A stretch of 22,878 nucleotides of DNA from SURF-13 sp041695325 (GCA_041695325.1 JBGFRC010000005.1:1-22878); one strand, 5' to 3'; shown: positions 8,512-21,053, numbered from the stretch's first letter. Notes: a model not told the origin generated them from the sequence alone. A program made the numbers and translations.

Positions 8512-9921
8512 TTAAACGTCCAGATAATCCAAAATCCCCTGCGCCGCCTCGCGGCCCTCGAAGACGGCGGTGACGACCAGGTCGGAGCCGCGCACCATAT
8601 CGCCGCCGGCGAAGATTTTCGGGTTCGTGGTCTGGTGTTTGAATTTGCCCTTCGCGGGGGCCAGCACTCGGCCTTGCGCGTCCAACTGAACATTGAATTC
8701 GTCGAGCCACGGCGCGGGGCTGGGGCGGAAGCCGAAGGCGATAATGACGCGGTCGGCGGGGATGATCTCCTCGCTGCCCGGCACAGGTTGTGGGGTGCGG
8801 CGGCCGCGCGCGTCGGGCGCGCCGAGCGCGGTGGTGACGACTTTCACGCCTTCCACGTTGCCTTTGCCCACGATCTCGACCGGCTGGCGGTTCCACAGGA
8901 ACTGCACACCTTCCTCTTTTGCATTGGCCACTTCGCGCCGCGAGCCCGGCATGTTGGCCTCGTCGCGCCGGTAGGCGCAGGTGACGCTGGTAGCGCCTTG
9001 GCGGACGGCGCTGCGGTTGCAGTCCATGGCGGTGTCGCCTCCGCCCAGAACCACCACGCGCTGGCCCTTCATGTCCACGAAATCATCCGGTTTCCTTTCA
9101 AAACCCAGTGAACGGTTGATGTTGGCGACGAGATAAGGCAGCGCCTCGTGCACGCCGGGCAGGGTCTCGCCGGGGAATTCGCCTTTCATGTATTTATATG
9201 TTCCCATGCCCAGGAACACGGCGTCATATTCATCGAGCAATTTCTTGAAAGCAATATCCTTGCCGATCTCGGTGTTCAGACGGAATTCCACGCCCATGCC
9301 TTCCATCAGCATGCGCCGGGTCTTGACCACGTGTTTCTCCAGCTTGAATTCGGGGATGCCGAAGGTGAGCAGGCCGCCGATTTCGGGGTAACGGTCAAAC
9401 AGCACCGCCTTCACGCCATTGCGCGTGAGCACGTCGGCGCAGCCTAGGCCCGCCGGTCCCGCGCCGATGATGGCCACGCGCCTGCCGTTTGCCATCACCC
9501 CCGACATGTCGGGCCGCCAGCCCTGCTTGATCGCCTCGTCGGTGATGTATTTTTCAATCGCGCCGATGGTCACCGCGCCGAAGCCGTCGTTCAAGGTGCA
9601 GGCGCCTTCGCACAAACGGTCCTGCGGACACACGCGCCCGCACACCTCGGGCAGGGAGTTGGTCTTGTGCGACAGTTCCGCGGCCTCGAACAGGTTGCCT
9701 TCCTCGATCAGCTTCAACCAGTTCGGAATGTAGTTGTGCACCGGGCACTTCCATTCGCAATAGGGGTTGCCGCAGTCCAGGCAGCGCGCGGCCTGTTTGG
9801 CCGCGCTGTCGGCGTCGAACTGGCCGTAGATTTCAGACGATTTGTGGATACGGATCACGGCCGGCGTCTTTTCCGGATCCGCGCGCGCAACGTCGAGAAA
9901 CTGAAAATAATTCTTCGGCAT
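8512..9921 (-). CDS. gltD: Glutamate synthase (NADPH) small subunit
   Basis: The 469-residue beta subunit oxidises NADPH and passes electrons through FAD and iron-sulfur clusters to GltB, which makes glutamate from glutamine and 2-oxoglutarate. The N-terminal ferredoxin-like domain shows CLDCGNPYCEWKCP (about residues 47-60) and CGRVCPQDRLCEGAC (about 94-108), the ligands of two [4Fe-4S] clusters. The FAD Rossmann motif IIGAGPAGLGCADVL follows near residue 150, and the NADPH motif VVVLGGGDTAMDCNR near residue 290. The closing GGDMVRGSDLVVTA stretch binds FAD. The gene begins 24 bases after the gltB stop, and the two form an operon. Length is normal and all cysteine ligands expected for the family are present. 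Confidence 0.97.
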   Translation of the reverse strand: MPKNYFQFLDVARADPEKTPAVIRIHKSSEIYGQFDADSAAKQAARCLDCGNPYCEWKCPVHNYIPNWLKLIEEGNLFEAAELSHKTNSLPEVCGRVCPQDRLCEGACTLNDGFGAVTIGAIEKYITDEAIKQGWRPDMSGVMANGRRVAIIGAGPAGLGCADVLTRNGVKAVLFDRYPEIGGLLTFGIPEFKLEKHVVKTRRMLMEGMGVEFRLNTEIGKDIAFKKLLDEYDAVFLGMGTYKYMKGEFPGETLPGVHEALPYLVANINRSLGFERKPDDFVDMKGQRVVVLGGGDTAMDCNRSAVRQGATSVTCAYRRDEANMPGSRREVANAKEEGVQFLWNRQPVEIVGKGNVEGVKVVTTALGAPDARGRRTPQPVPGSEEIIPADRVIIAFGFRPSPAPWLDEFNVQLDAQGRVLAPAKGKFKHQTTNPKIFAGGDMVRGSDLVVTAVFEGREAAQGILDYLDV

Positions 9922-9945
9922 GCAGGGTTAAGTGACAACGCGGGT

Positions 9946-14505
<4,560 letters not shown>

Positions 14506-14510
14506 CAAAA

Positions 14511-14530
14511 GGTTAGACCCTGGTCTAGCC
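14511..14530. repeat. Imperfect inverted repeat in the gltB leader
   Basis: GGTTAGACC and GGTCTAGCC form a nearly perfect dyad (one mismatch) with a 2-base centre, directly upstream of the gltB start and within its predicted leader RNA. A second copy of the AGACCC/GGGTCT theme occurs at 14557-14563. It could be an operator or an RNA hairpin controlling glutamate synthase. I see no known consensus. Confidence 0.4.
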
Positions 14531-14565
14531 TGACTGTCTCATTTTTAAGACGCAAAGGGTCTGAC

Positions 14566-14594
14566 AGTATAGCGCTACCGTCGGCGGGGCTCAA
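14566..14594 (-). promoter_or_regulatory. gltBD promoter
   Basis: On the minus strand TTGAGC (14594-14589) and TATACT (14571-14566) are separated by exactly 17 bases, with 4 of 6 and 5 of 6 consensus matches. The pair lies in the 100-base gap between dgt and gltB, giving a start near 14559 and a leader of about 54 bases. Confidence 0.65.
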
Positions 14595-14605
14595 CGTGAT
14601 GAGGC

Positions 14606-15754
14606 TCAGGAAGGCTGTTGGGGTGCGAACAGGCGCTCGTATTCGGCGATGGCGTAGCGGTCGGTCATGCCGGCGATGTAGTCGCATACCGCGCGCGCGC
14701 GTCCGGTTTTGCCCCGGGCCCGCTCCAGCGCCTCGGCCTTGGCCGCGAACTCTGGAGGCAGCAGGCCGGGCTCGGCGAGAAACGCCTCAAACAGCGCGCG
14801 CAGGGTGCGCGCGGCCTTGTTGGTCATGCGCTGCACGCGGTAGTGTTTGTACAGATGCTTGCGCAGGAATTGCTTTAATTCCAGGCCTTGCGCGCGCATC
14901 GAGTCGCTGAAGGCGATCAAGGGTTTGGCCAAGCGGCGCACGGCGTCGCTGTCTTCCGGCGCGGCGCGCTCGATGCGCGCGCGGCTGGCGTCCACCAGGT
15001 CCACGATCTGGGCGTTGATCATGCGCCGCACCGACTCATGAATGGCGCGCCGCGCCGGGAGATTGGGGTAGCTCGTTTTGACCCGCTGGTACTGGGCGCG
15101 GAACAGTTCAACCTCGGCCAGTTGCTCCAGGGTGACGAGCCCGGAACGCAGACCGTCGTCCACGTCGTGGCTGTTGTAGGCGATCTCATCGGCCAGATTG
15201 GCCAACTGCGCCTCCAGACCGGGCTGGGTCTTGTTCAAAAAACGCACGCCCAAATCGCCCAGCTCCCCGGCCTTGGCGGGCGAGCAGTGTTTGAGGATGC
15301 CCTCGCGCGTCTCGAAGGTGAGGTTCAGTCCCTGGAACTCGGCGTAACGCTCCTCCAGCTCGTCCACCACGCGCAGCGATTGCAGGTTGTGTTCAAAGCC
15401 GCCGAACTCGCGCATGCAGTCGTTCAGCGCATCCTGGCCGGCGTGGCCGAACGGTGTGTGGCCGAGATCGTGCGCCAGCGCGATGGCCTCGGCCAAATCC
15501 TCGTTCAAGGCTAGCGCGCGCGCCACGGAGCGCGCGATCTGCGCCACTTCGATGGAATGGGTGAGGCGGGTGCGGAACATGTCGCCCTCGTGATTCACGA
15601 ACACCTGGGTCTTGTATTCCAGGCGCCGGAACGCTGCGCTGTGCACGATGCGGTCGCGGTCACGCTGATACTCGCTGCGATAAGCGGGCGGGGATTCCTG
15701 ATAACGCCGCCCGGCTGACTTGAGCGGATCAGCCGCGTAAGGGGCCAGAGTCAT
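14606..15754 (-). CDS. dgt: Deoxyguanosinetriphosphate triphosphohydrolase-like protein (HD domain)
   Basis: A member of the Dgt/SAMHD1-like HD superfamily that hydrolyses dNTPs to deoxynucleosides and triphosphate. From ATG 15754 the protein has 382 residues. Metal-binding residues of the HD domain are in RTRLTHSIEVAQIARS, ALAHDLGHTPFGHAG and LADEIAYNSHDVDDGL. The N-terminal YRSEYQRDRDRIVHSAAFRRLEYKTQVF is characteristic of the family. The chosen start overlaps the end of aroB by 26 bases, and no good ribosome-binding site is visible. A TTG 60 bases further upstream is possible but less likely. It forms an operon with aroB. This shorter type matches the dGTPase-like proteins common in proteobacteria and not the 505-residue E. 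coli Dgt, so the exact nucleotide preference is uncertain. Confidence 0.93.
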   Translation of the reverse strand: MTLAPYAADPLKSAGRRYQESPPAYRSEYQRDRDRIVHSAAFRRLEYKTQVFVNHEGDMFRTRLTHSIEVAQIARSVARALALNEDLAEAIALAHDLGHTPFGHAGQDALNDCMREFGGFEHNLQSLRVVDELEERYAEFQGLNLTFETREGILKHCSPAKAGELGDLGVRFLNKTQPGLEAQLANLADEIAYNSHDVDDGLRSGLVTLEQLAEVELFRAQYQRVKTSYPNLPARRAIHESVRRMINAQIVDLVDASRARIERAAPEDSDAVRRLAKPLIAFSDSMRAQGLELKQFLRKHLYKHYRVQRMTNKAARTLRALFEAFLAEPGLLPPEFAAKAEALERARGKTGRARAVCDYIAGMTDRYAIAEYERLFAPQQPS

Positions 15755-16847
15755 GCGTGGCTGAGAACGTTGCTGCCGGACTGGTGAGGGTTTCGATGAG
15801 CTTGTCGGCGGCAAAGTCGCTGGTTAGCACCGCTACGCCAATGGCTTTCAGCAGCACCAGCCTGAGCTTGCCCGCCTTGACCTTTTTGTCCACCGCCATC
15901 AATTCCATGAAACGCTCCGCGCTGAGCGTGGGGGGCGCGGCCACGGGCAGGCGCGCGCGCGCGATCAGGCGCACGATGCGTTGCAAATCGGCGTCGCTGA
16001 TCCAGCCCAGACGGCGCGACAAATCCGCCGCCAGGCACATGCCCGCGGCCACCGCCTCGCCGTGCAGCCAGACGCCGTAGCCGAGGCCGGTCTCGATCGC
16101 GTGGCCGAAGGTGTGGCCGAAATTGAGCAGCGCGCGCACGCCGGACTCGCGCTCGTCCTGCGCCACGATCTCGGCCTTGTTGCGGCAGGAGCGTTCGATG
16201 GCGTAGGCCAGGGTTGGGGCGTTGCGCGCGAGCAGCTTGTCCAGGTTCGCGTCCAGCCAGTCAAAAAACGCCCGGTCGCGAATCAGGCCGTATTTAATGA
16301 CCTCGGCGAGGCCGGCGCCCAGCTCGCGCTCCGGCAGGGTGTTCAAGGTCTCGGTATCCGCGATCACGCATTGCGGCTGATAAAACGCGCCAATCATGTT
16401 TTTGCCAAGGGGATGGTTGACGCCGGTCTTGCCGCCCACCGAGGAGTCCACCTGCGCCAGCAGCGTGGTGGGTATCTGGATATACGGTACGCCGCGCTGA
16501 TACGTGGCCGCGGCGAAGCCGGTGAGGTCGCCGATTACCCCGCCGCCCAGCGCAATGAGCGTGACGTGACGGTCGCAGCGCTTCTGCAGCAGCGCATCGA
16601 AGATCAGATTGAGCGTGTCCAGCGTTTTGTACCGCTCGCCGTCGGGCAGCGCCAGTGTGTGGCATTCAAACGCCTTGAGTGCGGAGAGGACTTTATCCAG
16701 ATACAACGGCGCCACCGTGACGTTGCTCACCACCATCACCTGCTTGCCGCCGACGTGGGGAGCAAGCAGATTGGCGCGCCCCAACAGGCCGCCGCCGATG
16801 TAGATCGGATAGCTGCGCGCGCCGAGCTCGAGCTTCAGGGTTTGCAT
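15729..16847 (-). CDS. aroB: 3-Dehydroquinate synthase
   Basis: AroB converts DAHP to 3-dehydroquinate, the second step of the shikimate pathway, using NAD and a divalent metal. The product has 372 residues, about ten more than E. coli AroB. The extra residues are in a C-terminal tail (SATHDSGPLRG) read across the dgt start. Family motifs are clear: LPDGERYKTLDTL, the NAD-binding GGGVIGDLTGFAAATYQRG, PTTLLAQVDSSVGGKTGVN with active-site lysine and asparagine, and the zinc-binding LNFGHTFGHAIETG plus LHGEAVAAGM. It lies downstream of aroK as in most Gammaproteobacteria. A repeat-built hairpin with a T-run lies between the two, which could reduce read-through from aroK. Confidence 0.97.
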   Translation of the reverse strand: MQTLKLELGARSYPIYIGGGLLGRANLLAPHVGGKQVMVVSNVTVAPLYLDKVLSALKAFECHTLALPDGERYKTLDTLNLIFDALLQKRCDRHVTLIALGGGVIGDLTGFAAATYQRGVPYIQIPTTLLAQVDSSVGGKTGVNHPLGKNMIGAFYQPQCVIADTETLNTLPERELGAGLAEVIKYGLIRDRAFFDWLDANLDKLLARNAPTLAYAIERSCRNKAEIVAQDERESGVRALLNFGHTFGHAIETGLGYGVWLHGEAVAAGMCLAADLSRRLGWISDADLQRIVRLIARARLPVAAPPTLSAERFMELMAVDKKVKAGKLRLVLLKAIGVAVLTSDFAADKLIETLTSPAATFSATHDSGPLRG

Positions 16848-16861
16848 GGCGTCATTATCTC

Positions 16862-16944
16862 AAAAAAAAACAGTAGCGAGGGACTAGCGGCTAGTGGCGA
16901 GGGAGAAAAATATTATTACATCCTCGCTACTCGCTACTCGCTAC
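16862..16944 (-). terminator. Repeat-built hairpin with T-run between aroK and aroB
   Basis: On the minus strand AGTAGCGAGG (16931-16922) pairs perfectly over 10 bases with CCTCGCTACT (16881-16872), and a run of nine T follows (16870-16862). An inner hairpin ACTAG/CTAGT sits in the loop. The 5' side is part of three tandem copies of a 7-base unit TCGCTAC (plus strand, 16924-16944). The shape is that of an intrinsic terminator, but it lies inside the expected aroK-aroB operon, and the aroK stop codon (16927-16929) falls within the stem. Termination in vivo is inferred. Confidence 0.6.
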
Positions 16945-17457
16945 TATCCCCAGGCGGGTGATGATTTCCTCCACCACGCTGTTCGCGCCGCGCCCGCCGG
17001 TCTCGACCACGATGTCGGCGGTTTCCCGGTACAGCGGATCGCGCACGCGCAGCAATTCTTCCAGCCGCGCTCGCGGATCGGGCGTGTGCAGCAGGGGGCG
17101 GTGGCGGCTGCTGGCGGTGCGCTTGAGAAGATGCTCGACGGGTGCGTGCAGGTATATGACCCGCCCATGTTGCTTGAGCAAGGCGCGGTTGGCCGGGTCC
17201 AGTACCGCGCCGCCGCCGGTGGCGAGCACCAGCGGGCCGCGCTTGACCAGCTCGGCGAGCATCATCGCCTCGCGCGCGCGGAAACCAGCCTCGCCTTCCA
17301 GCTCAAAGATGAGAGTGATCGCCGCGCCGGTGCGTAGCTCGATCTCGTGGTCGCTGTCGCGGAACGGCAGATGCAGGCGTCTGGCGAGCGCCTTACCGAT
17401 GGTGGTTTTACCCGCCCCCATCAGGCCCACCAGAAAAAGATTGCCCGGCAAGGTCAT
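16927..17457 (-). CDS. aroK: Shikimate kinase
   Basis: AroK phosphorylates shikimate with ATP to shikimate 3-phosphate. From ATG 17457 it has 176 residues, close to the usual 173. The P-loop GLMGAGKTTIG is at residues 10-20, and RDSDHEIE holds the metal and shikimate aspartates. EAGFRARE and ATGGGAVL line the shikimate site, and the lid arginines are in SSRHRPLL. I chose this start because GGGAG lies 5 bases before it and the P-loop begins at the expected distance. The longer frame upstream reads through a mobile-element remnant. The last residues (IVASSE) and the stop codon are encoded by a tandem 7-base repeat, so the natural C-terminus may have been replaced. Upstream is the MITE that separates it from pilQ. 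Confidence 0.96.
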   Translation of the reverse strand: MTLPGNLFLVGLMGAGKTTIGKALARRLHLPFRDSDHEIELRTGAAITLIFELEGEAGFRAREAMMLAELVKRGPLVLATGGGAVLDPANRALLKQHGRVIYLHAPVEHLLKRTASSRHRPLLHTPDPRARLEELLRVRDPLYRETADIVVETGGRGANSVVEEIITRLGIVASSE

Positions 17458-17476
17458 GGTCGCTCCCGGCATCCTG

Positions 17477-17675
17477 CCTCCCGCGACACTAGCAGGCTGT
17501 TGAAAAACAGCCTGCGTGCGGTACAGGGACGTGCCGCCATTTTTCAAGCACGGTTTTAAGTGCTTGAAAAATGGAGCAAAGCAAAAACCGCGTTTTTTGC
17601 TTTGCGTGTTGGAAAAGGCCAGGGATGGACTTTTTCAACATCCTGCTAGCACGTCCCGGTGCGTCGCCGGGCATC
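17477..17675. repeat. Older repeat unit interrupted by a MITE-like insertion
   Basis: The flanks of the insertion (17477-17492 on one side, 17646-17667 on the other) together match the uninterrupted sequence at 22845-22878 in reverse orientation: 16 of 16 bases on one side and 20 of 22 on the other. Joined at one CTAG they rebuild the empty site. The unit has short inverted ends (GCGAC and GTCGC), so it may fold as a hairpin like REP elements. The aroK ribosome-binding site lies just outside it. Confidence 0.75.
17493..17645. mobile_element. MITE-like element, 153 bp, with CTAG target duplication
   Basis: Terminal inverted repeats CAGGCTGTTGAAAAA (17493-17507) and TTTTTCAACATCCTG (17631-17645) match at 14 of 15 positions. 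Both ends are flanked by CTAG (17489-17492 and 17646-17649), a 4-base target duplication confirmed by the empty copy at the right edge of the window. The interior has no gene. It contains two perfect hairpins: a 14-base stem at 17537-17550 with 17561-17574, and a 12-base stem at 17576-17587 with 17594-17605. It is non-autonomous and would have needed a transposase from a related insertion sequence. The CTAG target fits IS5-like specificity, but the parent family is not established. Confidence 0.82.
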
Positions 17676-17710
17676 TTTTACCGTCCGGTGGGAAAATCAA
17701 GTGGCGGCGT

Positions 17711-19879
17711 TCACTGCGCCAGCCCGGGACCATGATCCGGGGCAAGCCCCAGGACGTCTTGCAGTATCTTGGGCGTGACAAAGATCAGCAATTCAGCCTT
17801 GTCATCCTGCCTCTGGGTGCGTTTGAATAAAAAGCCCACGTAGGGCAGGTCGCCGAAGAACGGCACCCGGTCCGAAATCGTACGCGCCGTGGCGGTATAG
17901 GTGCCGCCCAACACCACCGTCTCGCCGTTATCCACCGCCACCTGTGTGGCCACCTCACGCGTGTTGATGCTGGGATACAGGTTGCCGGCCAGGTTCACGG
18001 AGTCGCCTTGCGTGTCGCGCTTGACCGTGAGATCCATGATGATGTGATTGTCCGGCGTGATTTGCGGCTTTACCTTCAGACCCAGTACCGCCTTGCGGAA
18101 GCTGACCGAGGTGGCGCCGCTGGAGGTCGCCTCCAGATAAGGAATTTCCACGCCGTCTTCGATGGTGGCCTCCTTTTGATTGACGGTGACCACGCGCGGA
18201 TTGGAGATCACCTCACCGCGATTTTCGGCTTGTAGTGCGGACAGCTCAAGCTCCAGCAGGGTGCCCAAGGGCAGCTTGGCCAACGCCAGCGCGATGGAGG
18301 GCCCCCTTACCGGCAAATTGACATTGAGACGTTCGCTTTGCAGCAGGACGGGATTGCTATCGCCAGGGTTGCCAAGGGGGGCGTTTCGGTTCAACTCCGT
18401 GGTGCCTTCCAGGGTGCCGGAAGTGATGATCCGCCTGCCGCTGGTGGCGTCGCCGCTGGTGTCCCGGCTCGCACCGAAGCGGATGCCGAGGTCCTTGCTG
18501 AACAGGTTATCGGCGATGACGATGCGCGACTCAATCAGCACCTGGCGTTGAGGCACATCCAGGGTGCTGACCAAACGGCGCACGTCCGCCAACCTTTCCT
18601 CCACATCCTGTACCAGCAAGGTATTGGTGCGGTCATCCACTGTCACATTGCCGCGCGGCGAGAGCAAGGAGTTTTCCTTGGCCTTGAGCAGCGCGGCCAG
18701 ATCCGAGGCCTTGGCGTAGTTGACATGGATGAACTCGGAGCGCAGCGGGGCGAGCTCGACCACCTGTTTTTTGGCCTCCAGCTCCAGCTTCTCACGCGCC
18801 GCGACCTCCTCGATGGGCGCGACTTCCATGACGTTACCCACCTGACGCAGGGCGAGCCCTTTGCTCTTTAAAATGATATCCAGCGCCTGATCCCAGGGCA
18901 CGTCTTGCAGGCGCAGGGTGAGATTGCCGGTGACCTTGTCGCTGGTGACCAGATTCTGGCCGGTGAAGTCGGCGATGAGCTGCAATACCGAGCGCACCGG
19001 TATGTCCTGAAAGTTGAGCGAGAGTTTCTCGCCGGTATAACCCACTCTCTTTTTTTCCGCTATTTCCTGCTCGGTCTGGGTGAGCGGCTTCACCTCGATG
19101 GTGAATACATTGTCCGCCTGATAGGCGAGATGTTCATATTCGCCCTGCGCGGTGATCGCCAGGCGCGTATTGGCGCCCTGGCGCGAGGTTTCCACGATTT
19201 TCACCGGCGTGGCGAAATCCACTACGTCCAGTCTGCGCTCCAGGTTCTCTGGTACGCCGGTGTTCAAAAAGTCGGCGATGATTTTGCCGCTTTCCCGATG
19301 CACGTCCACGTTGATCTTGGGGTCGGACAGCGACACGATGATGCGCGCCTCGCCTTTCTCGCCGCGGCGGAAATCAATGTTGCTCACGCTGTGCTTCGCG
19401 CCGGAGACAGTGGCGGGCGTGGCGCCTCTGCTCGCCAGCGCCTCGCCGCCGCTTGCGTCCAGGGTGAGATAGATGTCGTTGCCCTCGCTGCGCGTTTCAT
19501 AAGGAACCGGTTTGTCGAGGTTCACCACTACGCGCGTGCGTCCCTGGGCGCTCGCTACGCTGACGCTGCGCACCGCGCCCAGCCCGACGGTTTGCGAGCT
19601 TCTCGGGAGGCTGTGCGCGGTATCGGCGAAATCCAGCACGATGCGCGCGGGGTTGTCTATGGTAAAGCTGAGCGGAGCGGGCGGCGGCGCGGAGTGCCTG
19701 AGCTTGATCTGCACCTTGCCGCCGGGCAGGGACGAGCTGCCGATCTCCTGCAGCGTAGGGCCGCTCGCTGGCGCCTCAGCCTCGGCCCAGGCGCCCCAGA
19801 GCATCAAGCCGAGCGCGAGCGCCGTTGCCTGGTATGCGCGCCGTGTAAGAAAAAGTGTATTGGATAGTATCAGGGTCAT
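17711..19879 (-). CDS. pilQ: Type IV pilus secretin PilQ
   Basis: PilQ forms the outer-membrane ring through which the type IV pilus passes. The 722-residue protein has a signal peptide (about residues 1-33, ending AEA), two AMIN domains that bind peptidoglycan (about 45-118 and 165-240), and a secretin/TonB short N-terminal domain (286-352, SLNFQDIPVRSVLQLIADFT). An N1/NolW-like domain (382-440, FIHVNYAKASDLAALLKAK) and the membrane secretin domain (about 545-707) follow, the last ending with GETVVLGGTYTATARTISD and VPFFGDLPYVGFLFK. Its ATG overlaps the pilP stop by four bases. It is the last pil gene of the operon. A repeat-rich gap of about 250 bases separates it from aroK. Confidence 0.97.
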   Translation of the reverse strand: MTLILSNTLFLTRRAYQATALALGLMLWGAWAEAEAPASGPTLQEIGSSSLPGGKVQIKLRHSAPPPAPLSFTIDNPARIVLDFADTAHSLPRSSQTVGLGAVRSVSVASAQGRTRVVVNLDKPVPYETRSEGNDIYLTLDASGGEALASRGATPATVSGAKHSVSNIDFRRGEKGEARIIVSLSDPKINVDVHRESGKIIADFLNTGVPENLERRLDVVDFATPVKIVETSRQGANTRLAITAQGEYEHLAYQADNVFTIEVKPLTQTEQEIAEKKRVGYTGEKLSLNFQDIPVRSVLQLIADFTGQNLVTSDKVTGNLTLRLQDVPWDQALDIILKSKGLALRQVGNVMEVAPIEEVAAREKLELEAKKQVVELAPLRSEFIHVNYAKASDLAALLKAKENSLLSPRGNVTVDDRTNTLLVQDVEERLADVRRLVSTLDVPQRQVLIESRIVIADNLFSKDLGIRFGASRDTSGDATSGRRIITSGTLEGTTELNRNAPLGNPGDSNPVLLQSERLNVNLPVRGPSIALALAKLPLGTLLELELSALQAENRGEVISNPRVVTVNQKEATIEDGVEIPYLEATSSGATSVSFRKAVLGLKVKPQITPDNHIIMDLTVKRDTQGDSVNLAGNLYPSINTREVATQVAVDNGETVVLGGTYTATARTISDRVPFFGDLPYVGFLFKRTQRQDDKAELLIFVTPKILQDVLGLAPDHGPGLAQ

Positions 19880-20418
19880 TTCTTCGCCCCCCCTTCAGTT
19901 GGTTCGCTGAGCGCCAGGGATGCCGGACGTTCGATCCAGCGTCCCTGTCCATCGTCTACGATTTCGATCAAGTCGGTGCCTTGTTCAGTGATGGCTGTAA
20001 TCTTGCCGTAATTCTGGCCCATGTAATTGCCCACTTGCACGCGGTGCACCGCGCCTTCTTTGTCCTGGATCAGCGACCACGTCCGGCCGTCGCGCGAGAG
20101 CGTGCCCACCATGCGCAGGCTGTCCAGCGGATAGTCCTCCAGCATCTCCTTGGCGCGGTTGAGGTCGGGCCGGAGCGCGCCGCCTGCGCCGCCCGGCGCG
20201 GCCGCGCTGAGCTGTGAGGGCGTGAACGGATCGCGCAAGGCCGCCGCTTCGTAAGCATAGCTGTTATAGGTTTTGACCGTGGGCAAGGGCTCGATCGGCG
20301 CCGCAGGCCGGACTTTGACCTCATCCGCGTAACGGCGCACTTCATCCAGGTCGCCGCCGCCGCAGCCGGCAAGCAGGACGCCGAACGCAATGATAAATTG
20401 GCCGCGCGCGTATCTCAT
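19876..20418 (-). CDS. pilP: Type IV pilus assembly lipoprotein PilP
   Basis: An inner-membrane lipoprotein that connects the PilN/PilO complex to the PilQ secretin. The 180-residue protein has a signal sequence ending in the lipobox LLAGC with Cys19. A proline-rich linker (about residues 38-46) and the YAYEAAALRDPFTPS segment typical of PilP follow, then a C-terminal beta domain containing LDSLRMVGTLSRDGRTWSLI and VHRVQVGNYMGQNYGKI, the region known to contact PilQ. Start and stop codons each overlap a neighbour by 4 bases (ATGA with pilO upstream and with pilQ downstream). Length is typical. Confidence 0.95.
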   Translation of the reverse strand: MRYARGQFIIAFGVLLAGCGGGDLDEVRRYADEVKVRPAAPIEPLPTVKTYNSYAYEAAALRDPFTPSQLSAAAPGGAGGALRPDLNRAKEMLEDYPLDSLRMVGTLSRDGRTWSLIQDKEGAVHRVQVGNYMGQNYGKITAITEQGTDLIEIVDDGQGRWIERPASLALSEPTEGGAKK

Positions 20419-21053
20419 GTCTTGCCGCCCGCGGGTTTGCCGGCCTTGTCCGGCTCCTTCGGTTCCTCGAGGTAACGGTAAGTCTTGGCGGTGATCTCCA
20501 TGACCAGCGGGCCTGCGGTCGCCGCGCCCTTGTTGGCGGTTTGCTGCGCCTGGCTGATGGAAATATCATGCAGGGTGACGATGCGCGGCAGCGCGGCGAT
20601 GCCGCTGATGAAATTACCGAACTGGTGGTAGTTCCCGCTGACCTTGATCTTGATTGGCAGTTCGGCATAGAAATCCTTGGGCGCCTCCGCTTCGGGCTTG
20701 AACAGCTCGAACTCCAGGCCGCTGGCAAGCCCGGTTTGCGAGATGTCCACCAGCAGGCCCTCCACCTCGGTTTGGCTGGGAAGCTGGCGCAGCATGGTGC
20801 CGAAGGACTGCTTCATCTCCTCCATCTGCTGGGTGTAGGCGGTCAGATTAACCGCCTTCTTCTGTCTGGTCTCGAAAGTTTGTTTCAGCTCCTGCTCCTG
20901 CTGCCGGATTTGCGTAAGCCTTTCCCATTGATTTCTGGTATCGAACCAATAGCCCGCGCCCAGCACTGCAATGCACAGCACGCCTATTGCAACCGCTTTG
21001 GCGGGTTGGGGCCAGTTGCCGATGTTGTTAAAATCCAGTTCGTTGAGATTCAT
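20415..21053 (-). CDS. pilO: Type IV pilus inner-membrane alignment protein PilO
   Basis: A 212-residue bitopic protein forming a heterodimer with PilN. The cytoplasmic start MNLNELDFNNIGNWPQPAK matches PilO. One transmembrane helix lies at about residues 19-36. A coiled coil (about 40-80, RLTQIRQQEQELKQTFETRQ) and a ferredoxin-like periplasmic domain (LPSQTEVEGLLVDISQTGLA onward, ending with a Lys/Pro/Gly-rich tail) follow. ATG 21053 was chosen because similarity begins there. The frame is open further upstream inside pilN, but the extra residues look unrelated. It overlaps the end of pilN by 26 bases and pilP by 4. Confidence 0.95.
   Translation of the reverse strand: MNLNELDFNNIGNWPQPAKAVAIGVLCIAVLGAGYWFDTRNQWERLTQIRQQEQELKQTFETRQKKAVNLTAYTQQMEEMKQSFGTMLRQLPSQTEVEGLLVDISQTGLASGLEFELFKPEAEAPKDFYAELPIKIKVSGNYHQFGNFISGIAALPRIVTLHDISISQAQQTANKGAATAGPLVMEITAKTYRYLEEPKEPDKAGKPAGGKT

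Noticed and set aside
8228..8896. In-frame N-terminal extension of hemE up to 577 residues
   Set aside because: The extension reads across the strand opposite the doc remnant and part of gltD in another frame. HemE similarity and normal length begin at ATG 8227.
16924..16944. CRISPR-like repeats
   Set aside because: These are three adjoining 7-base units without spacers. No CRISPR array or cas gene occurs in the window.
17458..17547. N-terminal extension of AroK by 30 residues
   Set aside because: It is translated repeat and MITE sequence. A proper ribosome-binding site and normal AroK start exist at 17457.
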